NCBI RefSeq assembly: GCF_000524195.1 | Contig: NW_020170465.1 | Coordinates: forward strand, 260,296 to 324,295 | Direction of reading: 5' to 3' | Length of the DNA stretch: 64,000 nt | Source: Echinococcus granulosus | Taxonomy: Eukaryota; Platyhelminthes; Cestoda; Cyclophyllidea; Taeniidae | Part shown: piece after piece, positions 12,901 through 22,206 of the stretch | Layout of the letters: every line of letters starts with the position of its first letter | How positions within the stretch are numbered: the first letter of the stretch is position 1 | Program-made: the position numbers and the translations under genes | Notes under the pieces: generated by a model | Databases searched by the model: none | Told to the model about the DNA's origin: nothing | The model's input: only the letters and a program-made list of their open reading frames with translations

Positions 12901-15900
12901 ACAATGCTAACGCCGATCATTGGAGATAATCTATTCAAAAACTTAAGAAGCTTAGTAACACGAATCAAGGAGGGAGTTGTAGAAATGTTTTAAAACTCCT
13001 CGTTGCATGATTTTTGGGATGATAATCAGTTTAGAATGTTGTTAAGAATAGCGTCAGTAATTCACACACATCTTCTAGACGTTCGATCGGTTAATTTGAG
13101 GATCTTAGATAACCATTATAAGGTACAACACAAATGAGATTTCTGCAGTAACTTACATTGACAGCCGTTAATACCGAGGTTGTAGTACCCGTCATCACAT
13201 CTATCACATTCGAGCGTTCCTCCAACACCAGGTTTGCAGTAGCACTGACCCGTGACGGGATCACACGAGCCGTTGGTGAGAGGCAGGGAGCCCAGTGGGT
13301 CACAGTTGCAAAACGGACAGCCAGCGTCTACGTTGCCCCGACCCGACACGCAGCGATCGCAGTGTCGCCCCTCATAGAAGAGCTTGCAGAGGCACAGACC
13401 TGTCTCCTTATCGCATTCGATGCTCCGACTACCCACGGGATGGCATCTGCAGGCTTGACGCGGGAGAAAGCAGTGAGAACTACGAAATGGCAGTTTATTG
13501 GAGGAATATTTGAGTTCCTCCTGACTTGTCAACATCATCAAGAAACACTTTAAAGGCGTCAATATCCACTACAAGACCAATGGCATTCAAAATAATGTCA
13601 ATGTGCAAAAATGAGATCGCTCAAGGACTCTTAAAAATCGCAGCAAGTGCCGCGTCTTACCTTTTCAAGCACCGCTTATTTGCTAGTTGGCATGGGAAAA
13701 GTGCGAATCAAACACGTCAGATTTTGCCCACATTCCACTCTTTCAAGCAAAGCTCTGACAAATGTCTGTCGACTTTCAATTTCTTCAAAGTTAAAGCAGA
13801 TCTAAACTCACGAGTGCAGGGTTCACTTTGCAGAGGGTCACCGTGACTGCCAGGTTCGCATTCGGTGCATCGCGGACCCGTGGTGTGGTAGCCACACCGA
13901 CATTCTCCAGTGATGCCATCACAACCAATCGCCATGAGGCCGCAGTCACAAGGTCGACAAGGCTGACCCAATAGGGGGTTACCGTAAAACATCTCAGCGC
14001 AGGCCTCGCAGAATTGACCTCGGGTGCTGGAAATACCGCATGAGATGTCAAAATCATGGCGAAATAGAAGCAAAGCTTTTTTTTGGCCAATTAGGAATGG
14101 AAAACGAGGGGTAAGGGCCTCATAATTATTAGTTTAATTATCATTCTTATGCACCGCCTACAATTTATTAAAAATGCAAAAGTCTGCGAACCTCGACTAA
14201 CCAGAAAAAGGGACGTTTTGATTTGCAAGCGGAAGTTGGGATTTCACAAATTTAAAGGTTACTTAATCTGCATTATGCCTATTGAATACATTAAAAGACC
14301 TCGAAATATTCCCGGCAAAATATACAAATATAATAATACACTGCTTTCCCAAAATATACCCGAGGGTGAATTTAATTATCCGAGCTAATGAACAGATTCA
14401 CTTTAAATGAAGACCGCGATCTAACCAATTAAAACGCTGTTATTTCCACGGCTATGGAAAAAGCTCCCAACTGACCAGTTTCAGAGGTTAAAATACATCT
14501 TTTAGCTAAAAGCTACCCAGCTNNNNNNNNNNNNNNNNNNNNNNNNNNNNNNNNNNNNNNNNNNNNNNNNNNNNNNNNNNNNNNNNNNNNNNNNNNNNNN
14601 NNNNNNNNNNNNNNNNNNNNNNAATGCTGAAGTTCTTCAACTCACTTTTCTTCACAATCTAAACAGGCATAAGGCTTTTCAACAGGGAACCCGAAAGAGC
14701 CCAAACTTCTGCCGGAAAGGGAGATACAGGAATTGGTCTTATGATTCGAGAGGCTGGGACATTCACAGGGCTGGCAGATGTCTGATCCAAACTTGGTCGG
14801 ATCCAAGTGGAATCCCGGTGCGCATTGTTCGCAATTTCGTCCATACGTGTTGTACTTGCAGTTCTACAGGACGGTGAATGGGACAAATTTACCAGGGATC
14901 GTAGTTTGAATTACCTGGAGGGTTGTTAATAGTGGCAATGTTCGACTCAACAATCATCTGCTTTTAAGCAACCTAGAATCCGTGTCAGTGAAAAAATTCA
15001 CTCAAATTCGTAAGATTGCCACATGATCTTGATACCAACTAATGAAGAATGAAACATTTTTCAGTATCATCGACATCGACCAGTCAACACACCAGACAGT
15101 GTCCCGTATTCGGATCACACGTATCCGCCCTTCCATTGCATTCGCAGGGTACACAGACACGTCGATAAATGGGGTTCATTAGGCCAAGAAAAGCTGCAAT
15201 CGCCCCATCCTGACCTTGACCTGCGAGTGCGATGGATGGGTCACGCCAGTAGCCTGTCTCGCATTCCTCGCAGGAGGTGCCCCGATGACCTGGAGGACAC
15301 CGACACTCCTCCACGCTGCGGATCCCTTCCAGCAAAATGTGGGTGTTATTTCTGCGTTCTGCACGCTCCATAGCAACACGACGGAGTCTAGAAACCAGAA
15401 GACGAGGACGGATCTGGTAAAAACATTTAATCTGTAACCAAAGAGCGCTTTTCTGCAAGGAAATATGGCAAAGTTTGGTGCCATTTCTCACTCTCATTGT
15501 TGAAAAATCAAGAGAAGGCAGATAAGGATGAGGCAGTACTTTACGTTTTACGTCAATCCAGCTGTCATTTTTGTGTTTAGCAGGAAAACTCACTCCGAAT
15601 ATGCTTGATCGTCAGTGTATCGCGCCTTTACATAAAGCTTCGTCACATTCGAGAGAACCGCCATAACATCCACAATGGTTGCTGGTCGCCCGGCTCTCGT
15701 GTAGTCCACCCTATTATTGCTGCAAAGGAGAAGTTCAGTGAGTTTCTCTGGGTTTCGAGAATGTCTGCAACCTCAAAAAACATCTACTTTCTCGACATCC
15801 TGGAACATCTCAAAACTTGAGCTCTCGTTCTGTCCCCCTGATTGGCCAATATTACTTACGGATAGGCTAAAGATGGACAAGGGTCAAGGACAATCAAAGT

Positions 15901-18900
15901 ACCGTAACTTTACGAGAACAGAACCCTCTTTGCCATCAGTAGCCAAATGAAATGCAGATTGGCACACGCCATGCTCACAGTTAGCTCCTACTGGTTGACA
16001 TTTAAGACCTTCTGATAGATTTCGTCACTAAGGTGGTGGAAATTTGGCCTTCTAGTACTCATTTGAGACAACTCAACTAATTGTGTTGACAGTTTAGGTG
16101 GAAACACAATAAAGAATTCCATTAACCGCAAAATTTGGCATTCAAATGAGATCGGAATTACCTTCCTCGTTCATAAGTGGAAGCCGAATAGGCTGGCTGT
16201 CTTTCAGTGCCAATGGCTTGCGTTTGGTGGATGGGAATGCGATCCAAATTGCCACTGCCTGCCTCAACCAACACGCGAAAATTTGACTCATGTAGGCGAA
16301 TTCGCTGAACGCGATGCATCTGTCTGTTTTCTGGTGATGGGCTGTAGCCTAGACGGATTCCGTGACCCTAGAAACGGGGGAATCAAGTATAAAAGGGCGA
16401 CAGATTTGTCAAGAACTTGGCGCAATGCATTGGCATTTCTCGCAGGTTTTGGTCTTCCTATCTCAGCGCAGTCACTAAGAGGAGCGTCGAGGATGAAATT
16501 TTAATAATGGTGTTTCATTCGTGTAGGTCTTGGCAACAATCCACCATCCATCCTGAGCGCTTTCCATGAATGGCTATGGTACTGTAAGTAATTCTCCTAG
16601 CTTTACTATTTCTGTACCACTTGGAAGCATCTCGAGTAATACAATTCTCCTCTTCTTCCCTCTAAATTAGAGAGGGTGATAGTGCCATTGGTTCTGAGCC
16701 CTAACCTCAATCACAACATCCGGCTCGGTGATCCAGATTCGCGATAACGTGTAGTTATCATACACCGAAGTAGCGACAGCGGCAGTGGAGCGAATAGACG
16801 GTGAAGCGAAGCGCGTGATGACCTCCAGGTAACCCCTATACGCAGTGAGCTGTTTGCCTAGATAGATAGTAGGAGCGCTCCAGTAGGTGGCGTGGCTCGG
16901 TTCAGCGGCGGGAGGACCGAGGGAGAATTCGGCGTCTTCGGAGCTTATGCGGAGCATCCGAGTCGAAGCTGCCGCCTCCACCGATGCACCGGCACTGATT
17001 GGGGGAACCGGCAGCGAACGAGGAGATGGGGGCACAACGAGACTCCACCCATCTAGAGTATCGACCTTTGAGGGAGGGATTCACACCGATAGTTAATGAT
17101 CTGGAGACAATGAGTTTAGCCGCAATCACTTCTAAATATGACATATTACTACAAGATAGAATTTCGCAACATGAAGGCTTAAGGCTAGCTTCAAAACAAA
17201 ACCATTTTCAAGGGGAAGGTCTTGAGGAGTCACTTTCAGAACCTTGTAAATTTTTGTGTTTTTACTGAAAGCACTAAAAGTAAAGGCATTAAAGTAGTGA
17301 CATCCGGACAACCGAGAATGAGTTTTTCTTGGCAAAGTGTGCCTACCTACAAATAGTGCCATTCGTGAGAGATCGCATTTATTGATTATGCTAGGACCCC
17401 CCAGTCAGTCACCTGTCAAGTGTTTATGTGAAAACCAGTTTGAAAAACAATATTTCAACCATATAAACAGATAAACAGTAGCTGTCATCCATGTGAAATT
17501 AACTAATCAACTTGGATCATCTTCTTACCAAACAAACATCATGAGAATTTATAAGCCCACAAAGCAAGTTTGATAAATGCTTACAATCCATTTAAAGGCA
17601 ACATTTACTGCAAAACTGATTCGCCTATTAAAGGTGTGGAAAATTTTCCACTTACTGTTCCTAATTTCCCCTCTTGTTCGAGACGCTAAAATGCAAAATA
17701 AGTAGTTTCAATAAGTGCCATTCAAGTTAATGATAACCACGGAAATGGCTTACTCTGGCAGTTGATACCGAAACACTGTGACATTCTTTGCTTAATCCCA
17801 TGCAGAAACAGGCCTGACAACCCTCCGGATCTTCGTTATCCAGATTAAAATGTCCTGGCAAACAGGCCTTGCATAGCGAATCCGGATCCACGTTAGGCTA
17901 GAAGTTTAGGGGGCGGCAAAAATAACAGCGATCAGCCTAAGCGTCAAAATACCAACTGCTCGGGTAAATTTTAGCAAGAACTACTTTGCAGTTGCACGGC
18001 GGCTGACAGCGGTAGCCCTGACCCCTGTGAGAACCGGCAACGTCGCAGGGGCACTTGAGACACTCGCCGGGCGTGATGGGCGACTCGTAGTAGCCCTCCG
18101 CGCATCGATCACAGAGGCGGCCTGTAAAACCCTCGCGGCAAATGCAGTCACCAGGTTGCTAGGGCGGATCATAAAAGGTGGTTAACTGGTAAATATTGAA
18201 TTTAAAAACGCTTTTTTAAAGCAATTGCATACTACTGTCTCTGCCCCAGTAGTATATGCTACACCTGTAAGATGACAGTGCGCTTATGGATAGGGGTTTC
18301 TCTGCTGGGATAACTGTCAATAAAAAGCAAATTTTTCTATATTTTAGGTAAATTGGAAGTTGTATATAAGAGTCTCTATTCATTTTTACAAAAATTGGTT
18401 AAAACGAGGATTTGTATTTCGGTTTTAGCCATTTGAAGAGGTTCAAAGAAAAAAAGTATTGGATGGGCTTCTCGACGGTCACTGATGATGGTTAAAGGAG
18501 GTAAACTTTGCAACAGTAGCTCTTCGACTTATCGGGGTCATGGATAATTTATGTCCAAGTCTTCGGGTATTATCGAAGACGTTCTATTCTCTTTTGGAAG
18601 AGAAGCCTTACCAGAATTAAAATGGGACGAGGATTTCCGAAGCCAATCATCTACACTTCAGTTGACCAGGGTCTCACCTCTTTCTTATTCTTTTTCAATT
18701 TCATTTGTTATAATTTCTTACAACTACCCCCAAGGATGGATTAGCGCATTCCAAGATGGTCTCTTTAACAACTAAGCTATCATAAACGTTTATCTACTGT
18801 CAAATGGTGGTAAGAAGACTGCTGAGGAAGTACTATTAGGACATAAGCGGAATAAAACCAGAATCAGGTAATGAGAAATGAGGTGACTTCATGATTAGCC

Positions 18901-21900
18901 AAACTACTGAGAAGAATCAACAGTGAACCATCTCGTCAATGAGTTGTTTTGAATGGGTGGAAATTAGAAATCTTGTTAAAAAACCAGTCCATTATAGCCT
19001 TCAGAAGGCGTTTCTTCTCATTGGAGTGTCCTCCGAATGACCCTTAGTAGCAAACCAGCCTCAGGAGTAGTCCAACAAGGCAGCGGATCGGTGACTAACA
19101 GTTAATGCCAAAACATGGCAGAACAATAGTTCGTGCAGTAGAATGCGCACTAACCCCTTGAAAAATCACACACACAAGTAGCGGGACAGTTTATTTAGAC
19201 CATCCATTCATCTGTCCGGTCAAGCAGGCTTCTAGCATGGTCAGTAGGAGAACCTGCGGTCAACGTAAACACTACACTGCACCACGACATGCACGCACAC
19301 ACATAAGAAGGCTATTGTCTTGGAATCGGCTACTGCGTGACCTGTCAGAGATCATCTGTGGCGTGTCAGTTTATTTGTTACCACAGTTCACCTGAAGTTG
19401 ACTACTCGTCTTGAAGAGAGGGGAGGTAAGGGGTGCACGATGCCTTTAGCATCCACATGACCCGACCCCCTCACCCGCTACTGTTTGGTTACAAAGTTCA
19501 AAAGATTTAAATTAGAAAGAATAATATTTTGACTACTGGAAAAGACCTCCCTGTCCATTTGACCGTTAAAAACCTTCTCAATAGCAGTTAAAAAGGAGGT
19601 GAGAAAAATCCCTCTCCGTTCGCGGAGTATAAATGAAATTTGAACGTTAAAAAAGTTTTTTTTTCTCCTCCCTAACCGAAATCTTAAATCCCTCTGATAT
19701 TTCCTGCCATAAAATGCCAAAACCATCCTGAACAGAAGGCTTGAATTTGTATGAAGCGCGACTTTCAAAAGATTTGCGAAGGGACTCACCTTCTCCGGCA
19801 TCATCGCATCATTTGAGACACAAACGCCCGTCGATCCGTGCAGGTTGCAGTTGCATGGGACACAGGGATTCTTAGCCTCTGGCGCGACATTCAGGGGACG
19901 ATAGTAACCGGGACTGCAGTCCTCGCAATTGATACCCGTGGTTCGTTCCTATAGGATAGAGGAGAAGGGTAGGGTGCTGATGCTACAGTGCAATTGGATG
20001 CAAGGAGAGACACCCACCCGACATCCAATGCAGACACCGCCTCCCTCACGCACGTTGTAGCGATTAAGACTGAGTTGAAGATTGGCCACTGTCTGGTTGT
20101 ACACACAGGAATCAGCCTTTCCATGACAATTGCATTCTGAGAAGAAGAAAGATCCAAGTTCCCTCTAATTGTACGAATAACCGAGACATCAATTTGTTTT
20201 GGCGCATGTACGCGTAACTTGAAATACTCATTTATTGTTCTAATTCATTTAGAATGAACCACCGTTTTTAGAAAAATAACTACCTTCACACATAGCACCA
20301 GGCCTCCAGGGTTGTTGATTGAAGAGCGGACAGCATCGCTCACAAGTGTAGCCGCAGGTGTTGTGCTGACAATCGCAGACCGCTCTTGGCACACCCTAGG
20401 AAGGACAATGGAGACCGGTTTTTTGATTGCGATTTGACATTTAAATAGTACACTGGCAAAAAACTAATTTCGTTGTCACTTACGTCGATAATTTGACGTC
20501 CACAGGTGTTGGCATGGCTGTTGCAGATGCATTTTCCGCCAATTTTGATGTTTCGAATCGAATAATAATACTATTGAGAAAAACCGAAAAAGCCGTTTTC
20601 TCGATTTAAGACCTCGGTTCTTAGTTTTTGAAAAAAAGCCTAAATTTCTAGAAAGTACTTTAAAAGGGATACACCGCAGGTACAAACAGTGATTGATAGA
20701 CCATGTGCAGTTGAATTTCGGTTGATTGTCAAGCAATTAAGTTTATTCTACAGCTTTAATGCGTCATTTTTTTGCTTCAAAAGGAGAAGTTTTGACACCC
20801 TAAAAACACTTACTTTTTGTTTAAAAACAGTCAATATAATGTATGCCGCTTGTGATCTAACCCCTAAAAAGACCTGATCATTGGTGGACTACCAAGAGTA
20901 TCTAAGACATGAGGTCCCATAAAACATACACTATGCAAACGCATAATCAAACACAAGTATCCTATGGAACTAACCCTGTTGTATACCGTTGGATCAAGCT
21001 GATCTCTAAGGGTCATCCAATCACCTGAGAGAGTCTGCAGCTTTTGGAACCTCAAACGCACGAATCGAGCAGAAAGAAAATCCTAAAGGCCGGAGTGGGT
21101 TTGATGACAGATCAAATCGTTCGGAAAATGTAAGATCTCCTAAGGAACTTACTATAAGTTCCGGATCAATTGGCTTGTTTGCTTCAAAGCGAGACGTTGA
21201 GGCGCCCTCACGATCCACCGTTAGCGGAATAATGATCTCTCCTGCTTGAAGATTTTGCGGTTGGCTGAAGTATGTTGTGCAATAAACCTGTCAGAAAGAC
21301 CAAATAACTCAGTTTTATCACCGTAAAAATGAGAAAGCATAGGTAGAGAACCAACAAACCTCAGTATTTCCCAGTTTGTGGGGACGGGAGTCGCTGGTAA
21401 TGCGAAGTGTGCCGTTGACCATAGGTTGATAAAGCGTATAACACTGGTAAGCATTTTCGGCGAAAAAAACCCAGGGCTGAAAGGCCTGTCCATTAATCGA
21501 TTTTTCGAGGACCCAATTCGCTGGTCGAGGGGAATCACCCATGCGTAGAAGAACGAAGACAATTTGGTAGACCTAAGGAGAATGCATATTCAGACCACCG
21601 CTCTGGATAAAGCAAGCAGCATTGCTTGAAAAGTGGCTCGCCTGCTTTAAATCAATATCAATGGTGACCGCGTGGTATTGAAGACCCTCAGCCAGAGACG
21701 GGCTCTGCCACCATAAATTGGAATCACCGGAAACAGCGTATTCGATTGGATGACGAAGATTTGGATCCCGTGCGTCACAATAATTACACTCAACTAAGCT
21801 ACCGTCAGCGTCCTTGTATGTGCGAGCGTCTTGTGGATAAGTAAAAACTTGACGCTTCGTCCTTTTAAAAGCTCTGCAAATGAATATTGCTTAATTTATA

Positions 21901-22206
21901 CATTGCCAATTGGAAATCAATGACAACACCATTAACAGCATTGTGACGTACGTAAAATCGTATCCAGCGTGTTCGACCAGTCTGCAATAATATTCACGTT
22001 TTTTCTCTCCACAAGTCGCATTTGAAACAATGATTGCATTTTCTGCGAGCAATGAATCTGGGTCCATATCCAGGTAATCAATATCTTCAGGGTAGTCTAC
22101 ACATTGCTTATCTGTAACGTAACAAAATCAAACCATTTTGTTGAACTAAATTGCTCCAAACGCCACGATATAACAAAAGAAGTAGGAAGAACGCAAGTAA
22201 TCGCAT
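35..22206 (-). CDS. Laminin subunit alpha (alpha-1/2 type), 46 exons, C-terminus beyond window
   Basis: Secreted heterotrimer chain of basement membranes. The LN domain drives polymerisation, the coiled coil pairs with beta and gamma chains, and LG domains bind cell-surface receptors. Translated minus-strand exons give, by approximate residue: signal peptide 1-13, LN 15-325, LE1-4 326-560, L4 562-785, LE rod 790-1369, L4 1370-1608, linker 1609-1665, LE 1670-1811, coiled coil 1815-2340, LG1 2345-2589, LG2 2590-2825, LG3 2826-3050, LG4 3052-3263+. Every exon joins its neighbour in phase; 45 introns end in AG and all but one begin with GT. Introns run from 55 bp to 1.6 kb. The last exon here ends in phase 1 at a GTAAGT donor, so the gene continues left; LG5 is expected there. 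Family and order are clear. The laminin alpha class is inferred from layout, and a few splice points are choices among close alternatives. Confidence 0.96.
1269..2682 (-). CDS. Laminin alpha exons 40-42: LG3 domain and LG3-LG4 linker
   Basis: Exons 2503-2682, 2028-2269 and 1269-1494. Exon 40 reads [20 protein letters not shown] then [20 protein letters not shown]; exon 41 reads [20 protein letters not shown] and later [17 protein letters not shown], the LG 'L..GG.P' strand; exon 42 reads [20 protein letters not shown], then a proline/serine-rich tail ending [10 protein letters not shown]. The acceptor of exon 41 after TTCTCTCTGCAG is strong. Several donors in phase 2 are possible for exon 41; GTAGAT at 2027 is chosen. 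Confidence 0.85.
1495..2027. other. Laminin intron 41, non-coding
   Basis: 533 bp inside the LG3 coding region. No coding segment; the donor GTAGAT and acceptor after CCCGTTCAG give matching phases. Confidence 0.6.
2825..4086 (-). CDS. Laminin alpha exons 37-39: LG2 domain
   Basis: Exons 3795-4086, 3179-3429 and 2825-2990. Exon 37 begins [20 protein letters not shown] and ends [11 protein letters not shown]; exon 38 continues [14 protein letters not shown] and ends [19 protein letters not shown], the usual LG 'YVGGIP' strand; exon 39 gives [13 protein letters not shown], then [17 protein letters not shown]. Exon 39 lies where the cysteine-bearing tail of LG2 should be, but its FRGRIG has arginine in place of the usual cysteine (FxGCI). 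Splice sites are canonical and phases agree. Confidence 0.87.
3430..3794. other. Laminin intron 37, non-coding
   Basis: 365 bp inside LG2; flanking exons join in phase 0. The 3' end TCCATTAAAAG is a weak acceptor with little polypyrimidine. Confidence 0.5.
4269..5260 (-). CDS. Laminin alpha exons 35 (3' part) and 36: LG1 domain
   Basis: Exon 35 (4904-5394) crosses from coiled coil into LG1 at about [18 protein letters not shown]. Beta-strand-like pieces follow: [41 protein letters not shown]. Exon 36 (4269-4660) supplies [33 protein letters not shown], and the terminal cysteine pair around [17 protein letters not shown] and DPACLQQ. LG1-3 form the clover-leaf used for integrin binding in other laminins. 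Sequence similarity to well-studied LG1 domains is modest; placement rests on order and strand pattern. Confidence 0.88.
5100..8324 (-). CDS. Laminin alpha exons 31-35: coiled-coil long arm (domains I/II)
   Basis: Exons 7660-8324, 7386-7580, 6343-6615, 5798-6113 and most of 4904-5394. It begins [17 protein letters not shown]; the paired cysteines are those that usually link the three chains at the top of the long arm. It then runs about 500 residues of cysteine-poor, E/R/K/L/A-rich helix ([79 protein letters not shown]) typical of the alpha-chain strand of the trimeric coiled coil. It runs straight into LG1 within exon 35. The single cysteine in ASCNSTNN lies beside an N-glycosylation sequon. 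The 5100 limit is a domain boundary estimate. Confidence 0.92.
5395..5797. other. Laminin intron 34, non-coding
   Basis: 403 bp between coiled-coil exons; AT-rich, nothing further recognised. Confidence 0.6.
6616..7385. other. Laminin intron 32, non-coding
   Basis: 770 bp in the middle of the coiled coil. Composition around 6.95-7.3 kb is less AT-rich than other introns and could be an old inserted element, but no terminal repeats or coding sequence are seen. Confidence 0.5.
8464..9102 (-). CDS. Laminin alpha exons 29-30: C-terminal LE repeats
   Basis: Exons 8895-9102 and 8464-8741. Three LE repeats: [17 protein letters not shown]...[32 protein letters not shown]...[15 protein letters not shown], the atypical laminin repeat with an NxAxxC motif; and [13 protein letters not shown]...[15 protein letters not shown]. 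The segment closes with GRCIG, leading into the DCRGEC that starts the coiled coil. Splice phases are 1/2, 2/1 and 1/2. Confidence 0.94.
9103..9724. other. Laminin intron 28, non-coding
   Basis: About 620 bp between the cysteine-poor linker exon and the next LE exon. I looked here for an exon that would complete the split LE repeat and found none with the expected cysteine spacing. Confidence 0.55.
9725..9848 (-). CDS. Laminin alpha exon 28: cysteine-poor acidic linker
   Basis: A 124-bp exon begins at acceptor TTTTTTAG with [12 protein letters not shown] and ends in PAGG before donor GTGAGT. It has no cysteine and is rich in D, P, S and T. It joins exon 27 in phase 0 and exon 29 in phase 1, and its frame is open throughout. 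It sits exactly where the last two cysteines of the split LE repeat (the GYFR...C part) would be. It could instead be a mis-called exon with the true one missed; no better candidate is visible between 9103 and 10148. Confidence 0.7.
10149..11437 (-). CDS. Laminin alpha exons 24-27: second L4 domain
   Basis: Exons 11255-11437, 10878-11084, 10521-10732 and 10149-10263. Key pieces are [44 protein letters not shown], then the conserved stretch [12 protein letters not shown] followed by [17 protein letters not shown], matching the usual 'W...R...MM.LANLTSF.IRA' pattern of L4. It ends [18 protein letters not shown], which re-enters the interrupted LE. The N-terminal half is more divergent than the first L4 domain. 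All phases are consistent (0,0,0,2/1). Confidence 0.92.
11616..15387 (-). CDS. Laminin alpha exons 15-23: LE rod between the two L4 domains
   Basis: Exons 15093-15387, 14646-14863, 13812-14026, 13157-13453, 12693-12796, 12438-12621, 12220-12356, 11851-12099 and 11616-11774. I count ten complete LE repeats (LE6-LE15) with regular eight-cysteine spacing, flanked by the second half of LE5 and the first half of the next repeat ([12 protein letters not shown]). Typical pieces are [43 protein letters not shown] and [16 protein letters not shown]. One repeat begins with the shortened [17 protein letters not shown] form. NXS/T glycosylation sites (NGS, NTS, NAS) are visible. The rod spaces the globular domains. 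The assembly gap lies in the intron between exons 16 and 17 and removes no LE repeat. Confidence 0.94.
12797..13156. other. Laminin intron 18, non-coding
   Basis: 360 bp of AT-rich sequence between exons 18 and 19; nothing else is recognised. Confidence 0.6.
13454..13811. other. Laminin intron 17, non-coding
   Basis: 358 bp between exons 17 and 18; no coding segment or repeat is recognised. Confidence 0.6.
14027..14645. other. Laminin intron 16 sequence around the gap
   Basis: About 620 bp including the 100-base gap. The visible part is AT-rich and shows no coding segment. Confidence 0.6.
14523..14622. other. Assembly gap of 100 N inside laminin intron 16
   Basis: Exactly 100 unknown bases, the usual placeholder length. 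The flanking exons end in phase 2 and begin with one base, and together spell [20 protein letters not shown], a normal LE sequence, so the gap falls wholly in the intron. Confidence 0.95.
15093..17065 (-). CDS. Laminin alpha exons 13-15: first L4 domain and completion of LE5
   Basis: Exons 16706-17065, 16162-16367 and 15093-15387. Exon 13 opens [14 protein letters not shown] and carries the L4 core [20 protein letters not shown], then PDVVIE; exon 14 continues [15 protein letters not shown] and RIRLHESNF; exon 15 ends the domain at [19 protein letters not shown], the standard re-entry into the split LE. L4 is a jelly-roll-like globular insert in the short arm. The LE5 loop between GYWRDP and RRVCVPC is about 25 residues, longer than usual. 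Phases agree at both junctions. Confidence 0.93.
15388..16161. other. Laminin intron 14, non-coding
   Basis: About 770 bp between exons 14 and 15 within the first L4 domain. No coding segment is seen on either strand and the flanking phases (2 then 1) fit directly. Confidence 0.6.
16368..16705. other. Laminin intron 13, non-coding
   Basis: 338 bp inside the first L4 domain. Exons join in phase 0 (PDVVIE to GHGIRL); nothing else is seen. Confidence 0.6.
17066..17753. other. Laminin intron 12, non-coding
   Basis: About 690 bp between LE5 first half and the first L4 domain. AT-rich with no credible exon; exons join in phase 0. Confidence 0.6.
17754..20395 (-). CDS. Laminin alpha exons 8-12: LE repeats 1-4 and the start of LE5
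   Basis: Exons 20284-20395, 20018-20136, 19790-19948, 17985-18158 and 17754-17897. LE1 carries [20 protein letters not shown], a near-invariant first-LE motif of laminins. LE2 has [10 protein letters not shown] and GYYRPL; LE3 has [17 protein letters not shown]4 is more divergent ([17 protein letters not shown]). Exon 12 ends with the half repeat [10 protein letters not shown], which in alpha-1/2 chains is interrupted by an L4 domain, as here. LE repeats form the rigid short arm. Intron 10 (18159-19789) is the longest in the gene. Confidence 0.94.
18159..19789. other. Large laminin intron 10, non-coding
   Basis: This 1,631-bp intron separates LE3 halves and is the longest in the gene. Both strands lack a credible exon. 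It holds short CA-rich runs near 19.17 and 19.29 kb and a purine/T-rich section near 19.6 kb. Exons on either side join in phase, so no exon appears to be missing. Confidence 0.7.
20484..22111 (-). CDS. Laminin alpha exons 2-7: laminin N-terminal (LN) domain
   Basis: Exons 21952-22111, 21642-21873, 21360-21572, 21153-21287, 20975-21082 and 20484-20570. Hallmarks in order are SNATCGE, the [13 protein letters not shown] patch, [48 protein letters not shown] then [20 protein letters not shown]. These match the conserved LN fold that mediates laminin self-assembly and end in the usual lead-in to LE1. A basic RTKRQ stretch follows the exon 2/3 junction; whether it is cleaved is unknown. The intron between exons 3 and 4 (21573-21641) begins with GC rather than GT. 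Confidence 0.95.
21573..21641 (-). other. Non-canonical GC-AG intron (laminin intron 3)
   Basis: The intron reads CAG|GCGAGC at the donor and CTCCTTAG|GTC at the acceptor. It joins TIDIDLKQ to [12 protein letters not shown], which is the expected continuous LN sequence. No GT donor nearby keeps frame and domain sequence. Confidence 0.8.
22167..22206 (-). CDS. Laminin alpha exon 1: start codon and signal peptide
   Basis: ATG at 22206-22204 opens [13 protein letters not shown], a short leucine-rich secretion signal of 13 codons plus one base. Reading on without splicing hits TAA, so an intron is needed. Donor GTGGCG at 22166 joined to acceptor TTACAG before 22111 makes a 55-bp intron that restores the frame (Y-H-K-Q-C-V-D). 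A CAG lies two bases before the ATG, so an upstream 5' UTR exon or a trans-splice acceptor there cannot be excluded. The diverged copy at 25.1-25.3 kb supports this start, because its ATG aligns at the same place. Confidence 0.75.

Noticed and set aside
16902..17144. Alternative minus-strand frame through laminin exon 13
   Set aside because: It is a shadow of the L4 exon; the frame with [16 protein letters not shown] and in-phase neighbours is the real one.
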